Shown here: one piece after another, positions 1-8,640 of the stretch
Layout: the number at the start of each line of letters is the position of its first letter
How positions within the stretch are numbered: the first letter of the stretch is position 1
Assembly (NCBI GenBank): GCA_965218715.1
Contig: CBDCLY010000002.1
Location: forward strand, 49,096 to 113,095
DNA from: CBDCLY01 sp965218715
GTDB taxonomy: Bacteria > Bacteroidota > Bacteroidia > Flavobacteriales_E > Vicingaceae
Length of the DNA stretch: 64,000 nt
Direction of reading: 5' to 3'
Notes under the pieces: generated by a model
What the model was told of the DNA's origin: nothing
The model's database searches: none
What the model saw: only the letters and a program-made list of their open reading frames with translations
Position numbers and translations under genes: made by a program

Positions 1-119
1 GAGCGAAGGAACAAGCCAACTTGGTGGCCAAAGACCAACTCCATCCTAGTGCCATCATGTATGAAAAATGGTGCGACAAGATCTTAACACCGATTTTAGA
101 AAAGCTAAAGCATTTTTAA
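1..119 (+). CDS. C-terminal end of SGNH/GDSL-type hydrolase (partial)
   Basis: The third frame is open from the window edge to a TAA at 117-119 and encodes the last 38 residues of a protein that begins upstream. The segment KDQLHPSAIMYEKW contains the Asp-x-x-His-Pro-Ser arrangement that supplies the catalytic Asp and His in the last block of SGNH/GDSL hydrolases, followed by an amphipathic C-terminal helix. The substrate cannot be judged because the Ser block lies outside the window. The family call rests on this one motif. Confidence 0.6.
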   Translation, partial: AKEQANLVAKDQLHPSAIMYEKWCDKILTPILEKLKHF

Positions 120-181
120 AAATTCTTGAAGCATTTGAGCTTCTTGACTATACTTCTAATTATCATTAACTTCGCGGCCCC

Positions 182-1501
182 ATGAAGCACTCCAACACCG
201 TTTCATTTTATACCCTAGGTTGCAAATTGAATTTTTCAGAAACATCTGGCATTGCCAGACAATTTGAAGAAGAAGGATATGCTAGGATAGATTTTAAGGA
301 AGGTGCAGATATTGTTGTTGTAAATACCTGCTCTGTTACTGAGCAAGCCGATAAGAAATGCCGACAAATTGTGAAGCAGGCCAGACGTTACAGTCCAAAC
401 TGTTTCATTGCGGTAATTGGCTGCTATGCTCAACTGAAACCAGATGAGATTGCCAATATCGATGGAGTTAATATCGTATTGGGTGCTCAGGAAAAGTTCA
501 AATTATTGGAGCACATCGCTGCTTGGAATCCAAATGAAACGGAAACTAAAGTTGTTCGTGAACACATTAAGATCACCAAGGAATTTGTTCCCTCCTTCTC
601 CTCCAACGACAGAACAAGATCATTTTTAAAAGTTCAGGATGGCTGCGATTATTTCTGTTCATTTTGCACCATTCCTTTGGCAAGAGGAAGAAGCAGAAGC
701 AATTCAATTGAGGCAACATTAAAAACAGCAGAAGAAGCTTTGGATAGTGGGGCAAAAGAAATTGTATTTACCGGAGTTAACATTGGTGATTTTGGCAAAG
801 GAAGTGAAGAGAATTTTTTAGACCTGATTACAGCAATGGATCAAATTCCTGGGAATTGGAGAGGAAGAATTTCATCCATTGAACCAGATTTGCTGCACAA
901 CGACATCATTGATTTTGTGGCCAATTCCAATCACTTTGCTCCGCACTTTCACATTCCTCTCCAATCGGGTTCCGATTCAATATTGGAATCGATGAGAAGA
1001 AAATACACTGTTGCTACTTATAAAAGTCGTGTTGAGAAAATAAAAGAGCTTATGCCCAATGCCTGCATTGGTGCAGACGTAATTGTTGGTTATCCTGGCG
1101 AAACGGAGGCAATATTTTTAGAAACCGTAGAGTTATTAAAAGAATTGCCCATCTCCTATTTACATGTGTTTACTTATTCTGAGCGAGCCAACACAGTTGC
1201 GCCTCGAAAAGAAGGAAGCATTCCAATGGAAATAAGAAGAGAGCGAAGTAAACAGCTTCAAATTTTGTCAGCCAAGAAAAAACGCTATTTTTACGAACAA
1301 CAAATCAAAAGCACCAATACTGTGCTTCTTGAAGCAGAAGAAAATAATGGTGAGATGTATGGTTTCACCGAAAATTACCTAAAGGTTAAAATGCAATACC
1401 AACCTGAATGGGAAAATCAATTTAAACAAGTTGTCGTCAAATCTGTTAATACAGATGGAAGCATGGCAGCTGAATTATTAGTAGATGAAATGGTAGCTTA
1501 G
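182..1501 (+). CDS. mtaB: tRNA (N6-threonylcarbamoyladenosine(37)-C2)-methylthiotransferase MtaB
   Basis: This is a radical-SAM methylthiotransferase expected to convert t6A37 to ms2t6A37 in tRNAs that read ANN codons. The 439 residues match the family length. The N-terminal MTTase domain holds the three cluster cysteines C14 (LGCKLNFSE), C50 (NTCSVT) and C81 (IGCY). The radical-SAM signature CDYFCSFC supplies C155, C159 and C162. A TRAM-like RNA-binding region occupies about the last 65 residues. MtaB is preferred over MiaB or RimO because of the GCKLN-type N-terminus and the overall length. The gene stands alone, with a small basic protein gene 23 bases downstream. Confidence 0.9.
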   Translation: MKHSNTVSFYTLGCKLNFSETSGIARQFEEEGYARIDFKEGADIVVVNTCSVTEQADKKCRQIVKQARRYSPNCFIAVIGCYAQLKPDEIANIDGVNIVLGAQEKFKLLEHIAAWNPNETETKVVREHIKITKEFVPSFSSNDRTRSFLKVQDGCDYFCSFCTIPLARGRSRSNSIEATLKTAEEALDSGAKEIVFTGVNIGDFGKGSEENFLDLITAMDQIPGNWRGRISSIEPDLLHNDIIDFVANSNHFAPHFHIPLQSGSDSILESMRRKYTVATYKSRVEKIKELMPNACIGADVIVGYPGETEAIFLETVELLKELPISYLHVFTYSERANTVAPRKEGSIPMEIRRERSKQLQILSAKKKRYFYEQQIKSTNTVLLEAEENNGEMYGFTENYLKVKMQYQPEWENQFKQVVVKSVNTDGSMAAELLVDEMVA

Positions 1502-1524
1502 CTACACAATAAAAAAAGAAAACT

Positions 1525-1749
1525 ATGGGAAGACCATCAACAAAACCCAAAAAATTAAAAGACGGATTTTATTTAGAAGTTAAAAATCAAGGTGCCAAAT
1601 CTGGTATCAAGATTAGAAGAGATACTTATGAAGAGCTAATGCTCGCCAAAAAGGATTTCGAAAGAACTAAAGAAGTCAAAGTCTTGGGTGAGATGAAAAG
1701 TGACAAATGGGTCACAGATAAATCAAAAGCAAAATCAAAAGGGAAGTAA
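1525..1749 (+). CDS. Small basic conserved-type protein, 74 aa, unknown function
   Basis: This short lysine-rich protein starts MGRPSTKPKKLKDGF and ends in a run of Lys, Ser and Gly. I see no signal peptide or transmembrane segment, so it is presumably cytoplasmic, and the high basic content would suit binding to nucleic acid or the ribosome, although nothing proves that. The upstream leader is A-rich, as is typical for this genome. Its stop codon sits inside the loop of an intrinsic terminator, which supports this as the true 3-prime end of an expressed gene. I do not recognise a named family. Confidence 0.7.
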   Translation: MGRPSTKPKKLKDGFYLEVKNQGAKSGIKIRRDTYEELMLAKKDFERTKEVKVLGEMKSDKWVTDKSKAKSKGK

Positions 1750-1762
1750 TTCCCTTTTTTTT
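1735..1762. terminator. Bidirectional intrinsic terminator between convergent genes
   Basis: A nine-base stem AAAAGGGAA (1737-1745) pairs with TTCCCTTTT (1750-1758) around the loop GTAA and is followed by a T-run to 1762. The A-run on the other arm gives the same structure on the minus strand. The loop contains the TAA of the 74-aa gene, and the minus-strand reductase stop lies at 1761-1763. One hairpin therefore probably ends both convergent transcripts. Confidence 0.8.
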
Positions 1763-2807
1763 ATGCCTCATCCCAATTAACTACAACACCTGCAGAGACA
1801 GGTTTCCCTATGCAGGTAAGGACATAACCTTCATCTATTTCATCCTGCGCTAAACCAAAATTGTTTTCCATTTCCACTTCGCCAGACATCACTTTGGCCC
1901 TGCATGAAGTGCAAACACCAGACTGACAAGAAAAAGGCGGATCAATCCCAATTCGCTCACCAGCCTCAAGAAAGGTTTCATTCGGCTTCATTGTAGCCTG
2001 AAATTCTTCATCATCAATAACCAAGGTAACCTCCATAGGATCTGAAGAACCTGAAGTCGACGAAGTTTCACTTTTAACACTATCGTTAGCATTGCTGGAT
2101 TCAGGATTTGCAAAATATTCAAAATGCACTTGACTAGATGGAATGGCTTGAGCTTCTGCACCTTCTCTTACATTGGATATCATTCCCTCAGGGCCACAAA
2201 CATAAACATGTGCTGAGCTTTCTTTTGCTAGCTTCAACTCTTCATTGATGCGTTCTGAATTTAATCTGTTTCCTTCAGTACTTAAATAATTTTGCCAGGA
2301 GAATTGAGAATATTTCTCAGCCAATTCATTCAAGTCGTTCTTAAAAATGGTGGATGCTTCAGATTTATTACAATAGATCAATTTTACATTTGGCCAAGCC
2401 TCATTCAATGCTGTTTTCAAAATTGAGATGATTGGAGTTATTCCACTTCCTGCTGCAAAAAGCAGTAAATCACTTTTTTCATTTCCGAGAACAAACCTGC
2501 CCTCCGCTTGAAAAATTTGCAATCGATCGCTTTCCTTTACTTGTTTGCAAAGAAAACCTGACATTCTTCCGCCCTCTACTTCCTTTACCGTAATGGTAGG
2601 GTCATTTCCCTCGAATGGAGATGATGAAAAAGAATAAGCTCTTCTTATCTTTTCTCCATTTAACAATGTTTCTACACTAAGGTATTGTCCAGATTGATAA
2701 TTGAACAATTCTTTGTGTTCTCCTCCAATTTCAAAACTGATGCTAACTGCGTTTTCAGTTTCTCGCTTTATTTTGCTTACTCTTAACTCACTAGATTGCT
2801 GTGCCAT
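1761..2807 (-). CDS. Ferredoxin-NADP-reductase-like flavoprotein with C-terminal 2Fe-2S domain
   Basis: This soluble electron-transfer protein has three modules: an FAD-binding barrel (about 1-105, with RAYSFSSSP as flavin motif), an NAD(P)-binding domain (about 110-225, with AAGSGITPIISILK), and a plant-type [2Fe-2S] ferredoxin domain whose ligands are C294, C299, C302 and C332. The order FNR then ferredoxin is that of PaaE/HmpX-type reductases. A Ser/Asn/Thr-rich linker (about 228-255) separates the reductase from the ferredoxin. No oxygenase partner is adjacent, so the electron acceptor is unknown. The gene lies 9 bases downstream of purC on the same strand and is probably co-transcribed. 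Confidence 0.87.
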   Translation of the reverse strand: MAQQSSELRVSKIKRETENAVSISFEIGGEHKELFNYQSGQYLSVETLLNGEKIRRAYSFSSSPFEGNDPTITVKEVEGGRMSGFLCKQVKESDRLQIFQAEGRFVLGNEKSDLLLFAAGSGITPIISILKTALNEAWPNVKLIYCNKSEASTIFKNDLNELAEKYSQFSWQNYLSTEGNRLNSERINEELKLAKESSAHVYVCGPEGMISNVREGAEAQAIPSSQVHFEYFANPESSNANDSVKSETSSTSGSSDPMEVTLVIDDEEFQATMKPNETFLEAGERIGIDPPFSCQSGVCTSCRAKVMSGEVEMENNFGLAQDEIDEGYVLTCIGKPVSAGVVVNWDEA

Positions 2808-2816
2808 AATCTATTC

Positions 2817-3761
2817 TTATATTTTTTTTAATGCTGATTCAACATTGTTTTTTATTCTGTTTTCTCTTCCTTCAATTTCTTCTTTCAGGAAGGTTTTACC
2901 GGTAATTTTTTCAAATAATTCTATGTACCGACTAGATACTCTATTCACAAATTCATTTGGCATTTCAGGCATTGTCTGTCCTTCTAAACCCTGAAAATGA
3001 TTTTCAATTAACCATTCTCTTACAAATTCTTTACTCAATTGCTTTTGTTTCTCCCCTATCAATTGTCTTTCTTCATAACCCTCCAAATGAAAATACCTAG
3101 AGGAATCTGGGGTATGAATCTCATCAATTAAGATAATTTTTCCATCTCGTTTTCCAAACTCATATTTGGTATCTACCAAGATTAATCCCTGTGCCTTGGC
3201 CATTTCTGTTCCTCTTTGAAAAAGGCTTCTAGTAAAATGCTCTAGTTGCTCATAATCCTCCTTCAACACAATTCCTTGTCGGATAATTTCCTCTCTTGAA
3301 ATATCCTCATCATGCCCTTCCTCTGCTTTTGTCGCTGGAGTAATAATGGGTTCTGGAAATGGATCATTTTCCTTCATCCCTTCTGGCATCGCAACGCCAC
3401 AAATCATTCGTTTACCAGCTTTATATTCTCGCCAAGCATGTCCACTAATGTAGCCTCTGATCACCATCTCTACTTTAAATGCCTGACAGTTTAAACCAAA
3501 GGTTGCACAAGGGTCTGGCACGCCAAGCACCCAATTGGGAACAATGTCTTCTGTTGACTTTAAGAAGTAGGCAGCGATTTGATTCAAAACTTGGCCCTTA
3601 AATGGAATGCTGCAAGGTAATATGTGATCAAAAGCAGAAATTCTATCGCTTGCCACCATCACCAAGTGCTCATGATTAATGGTGTAAACATCTCTTACCT
3701 TCCCTTGATAAAACTTACTTAAACCTGTGAACTGAAATGGAGCTTCTATGGTTCTATTCAT
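2817..3761 (-). CDS. purC: Phosphoribosylaminoimidazole-succinocarboxamide synthase (SAICAR synthase)
   Basis: This enzyme makes SAICAR from CAIR, aspartate and ATP in de novo purine synthesis. The N-terminal KFYQGKVRDVY and MVASDRISAFDHILP blocks are diagnostic for ATP and substrate binding, and GYISGHAWREYKAGK and LILVDTKYEFGK follow in the expected order. At 314 residues it is the longer form common in Bacteroidota and eukaryotes. The ATG overlaps the end of phoH by 8 bases (ATGAATAG), which suggests translational coupling. It is the only purine synthesis gene in the window. Confidence 0.95.
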   Translation of the reverse strand: MNRTIEAPFQFTGLSKFYQGKVRDVYTINHEHLVMVASDRISAFDHILPCSIPFKGQVLNQIAAYFLKSTEDIVPNWVLGVPDPCATFGLNCQAFKVEMVIRGYISGHAWREYKAGKRMICGVAMPEGMKENDPFPEPIITPATKAEEGHDEDISREEIIRQGIVLKEDYEQLEHFTRSLFQRGTEMAKAQGLILVDTKYEFGKRDGKIILIDEIHTPDSSRYFHLEGYEERQLIGEKQKQLSKEFVREWLIENHFQGLEGQTMPEMPNEFVNRVSSRYIELFEKITGKTFLKEEIEGRENRIKNNVESALKKI

Positions 3762-4713
3762 CCTTCTTCTTTTTTTTAGGCTCGTAGGCAGTAATGATTT
3801 TCTTTACCAATTCATGACGAATGACATCTTGTCCCGAAAAGCGAACGATGTCAATTCCTTTGGTCTTTTTAAGCAAATCCAATGCTTGTAATAATCCTGA
3901 AGCCTGTTTTGGTGGCAAATCAATCTGACTAGGATCTCCAGTAATGCAAAATTTTGCATGCTGTCCCATTCTGGTTAGAAACATCTTCATTTGACTTTGA
4001 GTGGCATTCTGCGCTTCGTCTAATATGACAAATGAATGATCCAAAGTTCTTCCACGCATGAAAGCCAAGGGAGCAATTTGCACGATGCCTGCTTCAATGA
4101 AATCCAACAATTTATCTTGCGGAAACATATCGTACAAAGCATCATACAGAGGTTGTAAATATGGATCCAATTTTTCCTTAAAATCGCCTGGTAAAAACCC
4201 TAAGTTTTCTCCCGCTTCTACTGCTGGTCTTGTGAGTACTATTCGTTTTACTTCTTTGTTTTTTAAGGCTCTAGCAGCCAAGGCTACTGCGGTGTAGGTT
4301 TTTCCTGTTCCAGCAGGCCCAACAGCAAATACCATATCACTTTCTTGAAAACACTGTACCAATTTTCTTTGGTTGACTGTTCTCGCTCTAATGATTTTTC
4401 CACCATTCCCAAAGACCAATACTTCGTCTTTTTGACCCAGTTGTTTTTTTATTTCAGTGTCGCCATCCTCCAGCAAACGCTCCATGTTATTTTCACTCAA
4501 CTCATCGAATTTAAGCAGGTGCTGAACCAGCAACATGATCTTTTTTTCGAACTGAAGCAATTCATCATGAGTCCCACTTACCTTTAACTGTCGGCCTCTT
4601 GCAACAATTTTAAGTGAACTAAAGTGAGCTTTTATCAATTTTAACTTTTGATCATTAACGCCAAAAATCTCAACGGGATCTACTTCTGCAATTTCAATTA
4701 ATTTCTCCTCCAA
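3754..4713 (-). CDS. phoH: PhoH family ATPase
   Basis: This is a PhoH-like P-loop ATPase of 319 residues. The Walker A is GPAGTGKT, the Walker B is FVILDEAQNAT, and GDPSQIDLP is the family's sensor block. The N-terminal 100 residues are the small KH-like segment usual in bacterial PhoH. The start is TTG at 4713: the frame has a stop at 4723-4725, no ATG lies between, and the next Met is about 60 residues in. PhoH proteins are linked to RNA metabolism, but the substrate here is unknown. The gene is divergent from the SAM hydrolase across a 97-bp region. Confidence 0.9.
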   Translation of the reverse strand: MEEKLIEIAEVDPVEIFGVNDQKLKLIKAHFSSLKIVARGRQLKVSGTHDELLQFEKKIMLLVQHLLKFDELSENNMERLLEDGDTEIKKQLGQKDEVLVFGNGGKIIRARTVNQRKLVQCFQESDMVFAVGPAGTGKTYTAVALAARALKNKEVKRIVLTRPAVEAGENLGFLPGDFKEKLDPYLQPLYDALYDMFPQDKLLDFIEAGIVQIAPLAFMRGRTLDHSFVILDEAQNATQSQMKMFLTRMGQHAKFCITGDPSQIDLPPKQASGLLQALDLLKKTKGIDIVRFSGQDVIRHELVKKIITAYEPKKKKKDE

Positions 4714-4741
4714 GTCTAAGTTTTACTAGGTGTATGCTATC

Positions 4742-4770
4742 TTGAGCCTACGAAATTATTACTAATTTTG
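4742..4770 (+). promoter_or_regulatory. Putative Bacteroidota promoter for the SAM hydrolase gene
   Basis: TTG at 4742-4744 is followed after 18 bases by TAATTTTG at 4763-4770, an exact match to the TAnnTTTG -7 element. Transcription would start near 4777 and leave a leader of roughly 35 bases before the ATG at 4811. Confidence 0.55.
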
Positions 4771-4810
4771 GTGGCATCAAACTAACAATGTAAAATCTGT
4801 TACCTCAGGA

Positions 4811-5596
4811 ATGGCCATCATTACGCTTACCACAGATTTAGGATTAAAAGACCATTATGTTGGGGTAGTTAAAGGAAGCATCCTTAAACTATGTCCTACC
4901 GTTAGCATTGTTGACATCAGTCATGAAATCCCCCCATTCAATATCTTACAAGCAGCCTTTACCTTAAAGAACTGCTTTGCCGATTTTCCTGAAGGAACTA
5001 TCCACATCATTGGTGTGAACCCAGAGAATGATGTTGATGCTAAACATTTGGCAGTTCAATACAATGGGCATTATTTCATTGGTGCAGACAATGGCATCTT
5101 CTCTTTGATATTTGAAGATCAACCTACCAAATTGATGGAGTTAAACATCCTTAGTGAAAACAGAAGCAATACCTTTCCCACTAAAGATATTTTTTGCAAA
5201 GCCGCTTGTCATCTAGCCAATGGCGGAACTTTAGAAATGATAGCCAAGCCATTAGAAGCATTGGTAGAGAAAGCATTTTTTAGAGCAGTATCAGTTGAAA
5301 ACATCATCAAAGGAATGGTCATTCACATTGATCATTATGGAAATGTAATTACTAATATTGAAGCTCCTTTTTTCAAGGCTTTTGGCAGAAACCGCGACTT
5401 TGTAATTGAATTTAGAAATGGGAACTATGACATTACTAAACTTAGTTTGTCGTATACCGATGTAGTTGAAGGTGAAAAACTGGCACTATTTAGCTCTTCA
5501 GGTTTATTGGAAATTGCCATCAACAAAGGAAATGCTAGTAAACTTTTGGGAATAAAGAATTTAGACACCATTAGAATAAAATTTGATGATCGATAG
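4811..5596 (+). CDS. SAM hydroxide adenosyltransferase (DUF62 family)
   Basis: The protein begins ITLTTDLGLKDHYVGVVKG, the hallmark of the DUF62 (chlorinase/fluorinase-like) fold, in which TDxGxxDxYVG forms the SAM site. ADNGIFSLI in the middle and a C-terminal beta domain complete the 261 residues. Family members without the halogenase insertion hydrolyse S-adenosylmethionine to adenosine and methionine, and I see no sign of halogenase specialisation. The end of the gene overlaps the next small gene, which makes it the first member of a plus-strand run of four coupled genes (4811-7464). Confidence 0.85.
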   Translation: MAIITLTTDLGLKDHYVGVVKGSILKLCPTVSIVDISHEIPPFNILQAAFTLKNCFADFPEGTIHIIGVNPENDVDAKHLAVQYNGHYFIGADNGIFSLIFEDQPTKLMELNILSENRSNTFPTKDIFCKAACHLANGGTLEMIAKPLEALVEKAFFRAVSVENIIKGMVIHIDHYGNVITNIEAPFFKAFGRNRDFVIEFRNGNYDITKLSLSYTDVVEGEKLALFSSSGLLEIAINKGNASKLLGIKNLDTIRIKFDDR

Positions 5597-5882
5597 GATA
5601 GTAAAACTTCATTTTAGAACAGACGCCATTGATCAGTTTAAAGGCATTTTTGAAGAAAGTAAATTGAAGATCCGACAGTTTCCTGGTAATCAAGGAGTGC
5701 GTTTATTACAAGATGCGAATGATCCCTGCATCTTTTTTACGCATAGTTTATGGGACTCTGAAAATGATCTAAACAACTATCGACATTCAGCACTTTTTAA
5801 AGCAACTTGGGCAAAGACAAAAATTCTGTTCAATGCTAAACCAGAAGCTTGGTCGAATAATGAAATTGATAAAGCACCTTGA
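5586..5882 (+). CDS. Antibiotic-biosynthesis-monooxygenase-like (ABM fold) small protein
   Basis: This 98-residue protein has the pattern of ABM-fold dimeric alpha-beta barrels: an N-terminal strand IDRIVKLHFR, a helix, QFPGNQGVRLLQD, FFTHSLWDSENDLNNYRHS and a helix ending in a second aromatic-rich stretch. The ATG at 5586 overlaps the preceding gene by 11 bases; a TTG at 5583 is an alternative start. Such proteins are often quinol monooxygenases or haem-related enzymes, but the fold is recognised better than the activity. The next gene's TTG overlaps this stop. Confidence 0.7.
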   Translation: MIDRIVKLHFRTDAIDQFKGIFEESKLKIRQFPGNQGVRLLQDANDPCIFFTHSLWDSENDLNNYRHSALFKATWAKTKILFNAKPEAWSNNEIDKAP

Positions 5883-6877
5883 GCGCCCTCATCAGCATTT
5901 TGATGCCTGTAAAAAATGCGGCGCCATTTCTAAAAGAATGCATTGATAGCATCTTAAAGCAAGAATATAAAAGCTGGGAATTAATTGCAGTAAACGATCA
6001 CTCCAGTGATGAAAGTTTAAGCATATTGGAATCCTACCAAGATCAAAGAATTAGCATACAAAATAATCCTGGAAACGGTATTATTTCAGCCTTGCGCCAC
6101 GCTTTTGAACTAAGTAAAGGACAGTTCATAACCAGAATGGATGCCGATGACATAATGCCTTCTAATAAATTATTGGAACTAGAATCTGTTTTATCGCAGC
6201 ATGGGAAAAATCATGTGGCCACAGGAAAAGTGCATTATTTTTCTTCCAGTGGAATAAGCGATGGTTTCAGAAAATATGAAACTTGGCTGAATGAATTGAT
6301 AGAGAACAATAATCATTGGGAACACCTATACAAAGAATGTGTGATTCCTTCACCTTGTTGGCTAATCCATCGTGATGACTTGATTAAATGCGGTGCATTT
6401 GATCCAAATCAATACCCAGAGGATTACGATTTGGTTTTTCGCTTTTATCAATCTGGTTTTAAGGTATGTTCTAGTGATAAGGTTTTGCATCATTGGAGAG
6501 ATTATCAAAAAAGAACAAGCAGAACGCATAGCCATTATGCAGACTCTTCCTTTTTTGAATTAAAGGTCAAGTATTTTTTAAAGCTACATCATCAAAAGGA
6601 GCGGTCTTTAGTTATTTGGGGAGCAGGATCCAAGGGAAAACAAATGGCAAAATTGCTTCAATCAGAAAACATAGAATTCAAATGGGTTAGTAACAATCCC
6701 AATAAGCATGGAAAAATCATTCATGAACAAATTCTAGAATCATATACGAGCTTAATAAAAACAGAACATCCACAAATTATCATTACTGTTGCACAGAGGA
6801 ATGCTAGAAAAGCGATAGCATCTTTTCTATCTGATTTAAAATTAAAAGACTCGTTGGATTATTATTTTTTTAACTGA
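5879..6877 (+). CDS. Family 2 glycosyltransferase with C-terminal Rossmann-like domain
   Basis: The GT-A domain opens with ISILMPVKNAAPFLKECIDSI, with AVNDHSSDESL for nucleotide-sugar binding and the DxD motif in RMDADD. About 225 residues in, a second domain begins with VIWGAGSKGKQMAKLL, a glycine-rich nucleotide-binding pattern. The start is TTG at 5879 overlapping the previous TGA; the first ATG (residue 9) would cut the first beta strand. The sugar and acceptor are unknown. No polysaccharide cluster surrounds it, so an isolated role in glycan or glycolipid modification is only an inference. Confidence 0.8.
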   Translation: MSALISILMPVKNAAPFLKECIDSILKQEYKSWELIAVNDHSSDESLSILESYQDQRISIQNNPGNGIISALRHAFELSKGQFITRMDADDIMPSNKLLELESVLSQHGKNHVATGKVHYFSSSGISDGFRKYETWLNELIENNNHWEHLYKECVIPSPCWLIHRDDLIKCGAFDPNQYPEDYDLVFRFYQSGFKVCSSDKVLHHWRDYQKRTSRTHSHYADSSFFELKVKYFLKLHHQKERSLVIWGAGSKGKQMAKLLQSENIEFKWVSNNPNKHGKIIHEQILESYTSLIKTEHPQIIITVAQRNARKAIASFLSDLKLKDSLDYYFFN

Positions 6878-7464
6878 TGAATATTAAAAGCATAGCTGTT
6901 TTCTGCGCCTCCTCGGAGGGAAACAATCCTATCTACATGGAAACTGCGTATTCTGTAGGGAAATTTTTAGCTCAAAATAACATCCGCTTAATTTACGGAG
7001 GAGCTGGAGTTGGTTGCATGGGAGCAGTTGCTAAAGGAGCTTTAGATCACAATGGAGAAGTCATTGGAGTTTTACCACATTTTCTGAACAAAAGAGAAAT
7101 TGCCCATTTAGGATTAACTGAATTAATTCAAGTGGAGTCGATGCATGAAAGAAAGTTAAAGATGAGTGATTTGGCTGATGCTTGCATCAGTTTGCCTGGA
7201 GGTTATGGAACCATGGAAGAATTATTTGAAATCATCACATGGGGGCAATTGGGCTTGCACAAAAAACCTTCTGCCTTATTGAATGTTAATGGCTTTTACG
7301 ATGCCCTTATTCAACAGTTGAAAAGAATGAATGAGGACGGCCTTTTGCAAAGTAAGTATTTAGCAATGCTTTTAGTGGAAAATGATATTGAAAAATTACA
7401 CCAGAAAATCACCAACTATGAAGCCCCTGAATTGATGGAATGGCTTAAGAAAGACAATACCTAA
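6877..7464 (+). CDS. LOG-family protein (TIGR00730; nucleotide 5'-monophosphate phosphoribohydrolase)
   Basis: The protein is a 195-residue Rossmann-fold enzyme of the Lonely-Guy type. IAVFCASSEG at the N-terminus, YGGAGVGCMGAVAKGAL, and the signature PGGYGTMEELFEIITWGQ carry the catalytic Arg/Glu environment (MHERK precedes it). Relatives release the base from cytokinin or purine nucleotides; in bacteria outside plants the physiological substrate is usually unknown. Its ATG overlaps the glycosyltransferase stop by one base (TGATG), closing the coupled set. Confidence 0.85.
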   Translation: MNIKSIAVFCASSEGNNPIYMETAYSVGKFLAQNNIRLIYGGAGVGCMGAVAKGALDHNGEVIGVLPHFLNKREIAHLGLTELIQVESMHERKLKMSDLADACISLPGGYGTMEELFEIITWGQLGLHKKPSALLNVNGFYDALIQQLKRMNEDGLLQSKYLAMLLVENDIEKLHQKITNYEAPELMEWLKKDNT

Positions 7465-7505
7465 ATCAAAGCCCAACAACAATTCTCTGCAAATTAGAAC
7501 GAGCA

Positions 7506-7526
7506 AGAATGCTTAAATTGCATTCT
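7506..7526 (+). promoter_or_regulatory. Perfect 7-bp hairpin in the leader of the PagL-like gene
   Basis: AGAATGC (7506-7512) and GCATTCT (7520-7526) form a perfect stem around TTAAATT, 17 bases before the TTG start at 7544. There is no following T-run, so it does not look like a terminator for the preceding gene. A role in the leader is possible but unproven. Confidence 0.35.
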
Positions 7527-7543
7527 AAAATTTTGCAAACCGC

Positions 7544-8638
7544 TTGATAAATTTCAAAACACTATTCCTCGGCTTTTTACTTTTTAGTTTTAGCTATAAT
7601 TCATCCGCTCAAGAGAAATTCAGCGATAATCTATCCCTTGGCATGAATCATGGGATCGGTTTTATCTTACCCGAGTATCAATTTTTAAATTATTTAAGTC
7701 GCGATTATACAAGAACTACAGAGTTTTCTTTGAAAAAAGAAACCAAAGGAAACACTCCATGGGAAACCCTATATGGCAATCCCGAATATGGCCTAAGGTT
7801 CGTTTACTCAGATTTAGGAAACGAATCTGCGCTTGGTTCTGTTTATGGACTTTACCCCTACATAGGAATCCAACTTGTTCAGTTCAAAAAATTTAGTCTA
7901 TTTAATGAAACAGGCATTGGAATAAGTTATGTGAGCAAGACCTTCGATTTAGAAGAAAATTACCTCAATGTGGCAGTTGGTTCACACTATAACATCCATT
8001 TTAATATGAGAATGTCGCTAAGGTTTAAAGTGAATGAGAAATTAGGTTTAAATGCAGGACTAAGCTTCGACCATTTCTCCAATGCTAATACTAGCGCACC
8101 CAACCTTGGCATCAACTATATTGCTTGGAATGGTGGCCTGTATTATCGGCTTGGTAAAGAAGGTGAAAAGAAAAATAGTGAATTCCCAGACCAAGAAAAA
8201 ACTTGGAAAAAAGAGCTGGTTTTAAACATTGGAGGTAAACGCTCAAGAGCATTATCAAAAGAGTATTACCGTACTCAATCCATTTCCTTCGAATTCAGAA
8301 AAAACTGTTTTAAAGCATTACACCTTGGTGTTGGCGCAGATCTATTTTACGATGATTCGGTTGAAGATCAATTGCAAAAGCAAGAAAAGAAATTTGAAGG
8401 AAAAGACAATTATCAAACTGGATTTCACCTCTCACAAACCTTTATTTACAGCCATTTCAGCGTTGGAATACAGCAAGGATTGTATGTTGGATTAAAAGAA
8501 AAGGTAGAGGGTTATTCTTTATATAATCGAATGGTCCTTAAATATCAAATGCACAACAGATTGTCGTTTCGCTTTAGCATGAAGTCGCACTTGCACATTT
8601 TGGATTACCCAGAAATTGGAATAGGATATAAATGGTAG
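7544..8638 (+). CDS. PagL-like outer-membrane lipid A deacylase / acyloxyacyl hydrolase family protein
   Basis: After a signal peptide ending near SYNSSAQ, about the first 200 residues form an outer-membrane barrel with alternating aromatic strands. DHFSNANTSAPNLGIN contains H177 and S179 in the His-x-Ser-Asn pattern of PagL, whose catalytic residues are His, Ser and Glu; the position normally Glu is not obvious here. The C-terminal half repeats barrel-like strands and is longer than PagL alone (364 residues). The start must be TTG at 7544, because the frame has a stop at 7526-7528 and the next ATG would remove the signal peptide. It overlaps or abuts the GIN-domain gene downstream. Confidence 0.65.
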   Translation: MINFKTLFLGFLLFSFSYNSSAQEKFSDNLSLGMNHGIGFILPEYQFLNYLSRDYTRTTEFSLKKETKGNTPWETLYGNPEYGLRFVYSDLGNESALGSVYGLYPYIGIQLVQFKKFSLFNETGIGISYVSKTFDLEENYLNVAVGSHYNIHFNMRMSLRFKVNEKLGLNAGLSFDHFSNANTSAPNLGINYIAWNGGLYYRLGKEGEKKNSEFPDQEKTWKKELVLNIGGKRSRALSKEYYRTQSISFEFRKNCFKALHLGVGADLFYDDSVEDQLQKQEKKFEGKDNYQTGFHLSQTFIYSHFSVGIQQGLYVGLKEKVEGYSLYNRMVLKYQMHNRLSFRFSMKSHLHILDYPEIGIGYKW

Positions 8639-8640
8639 TT

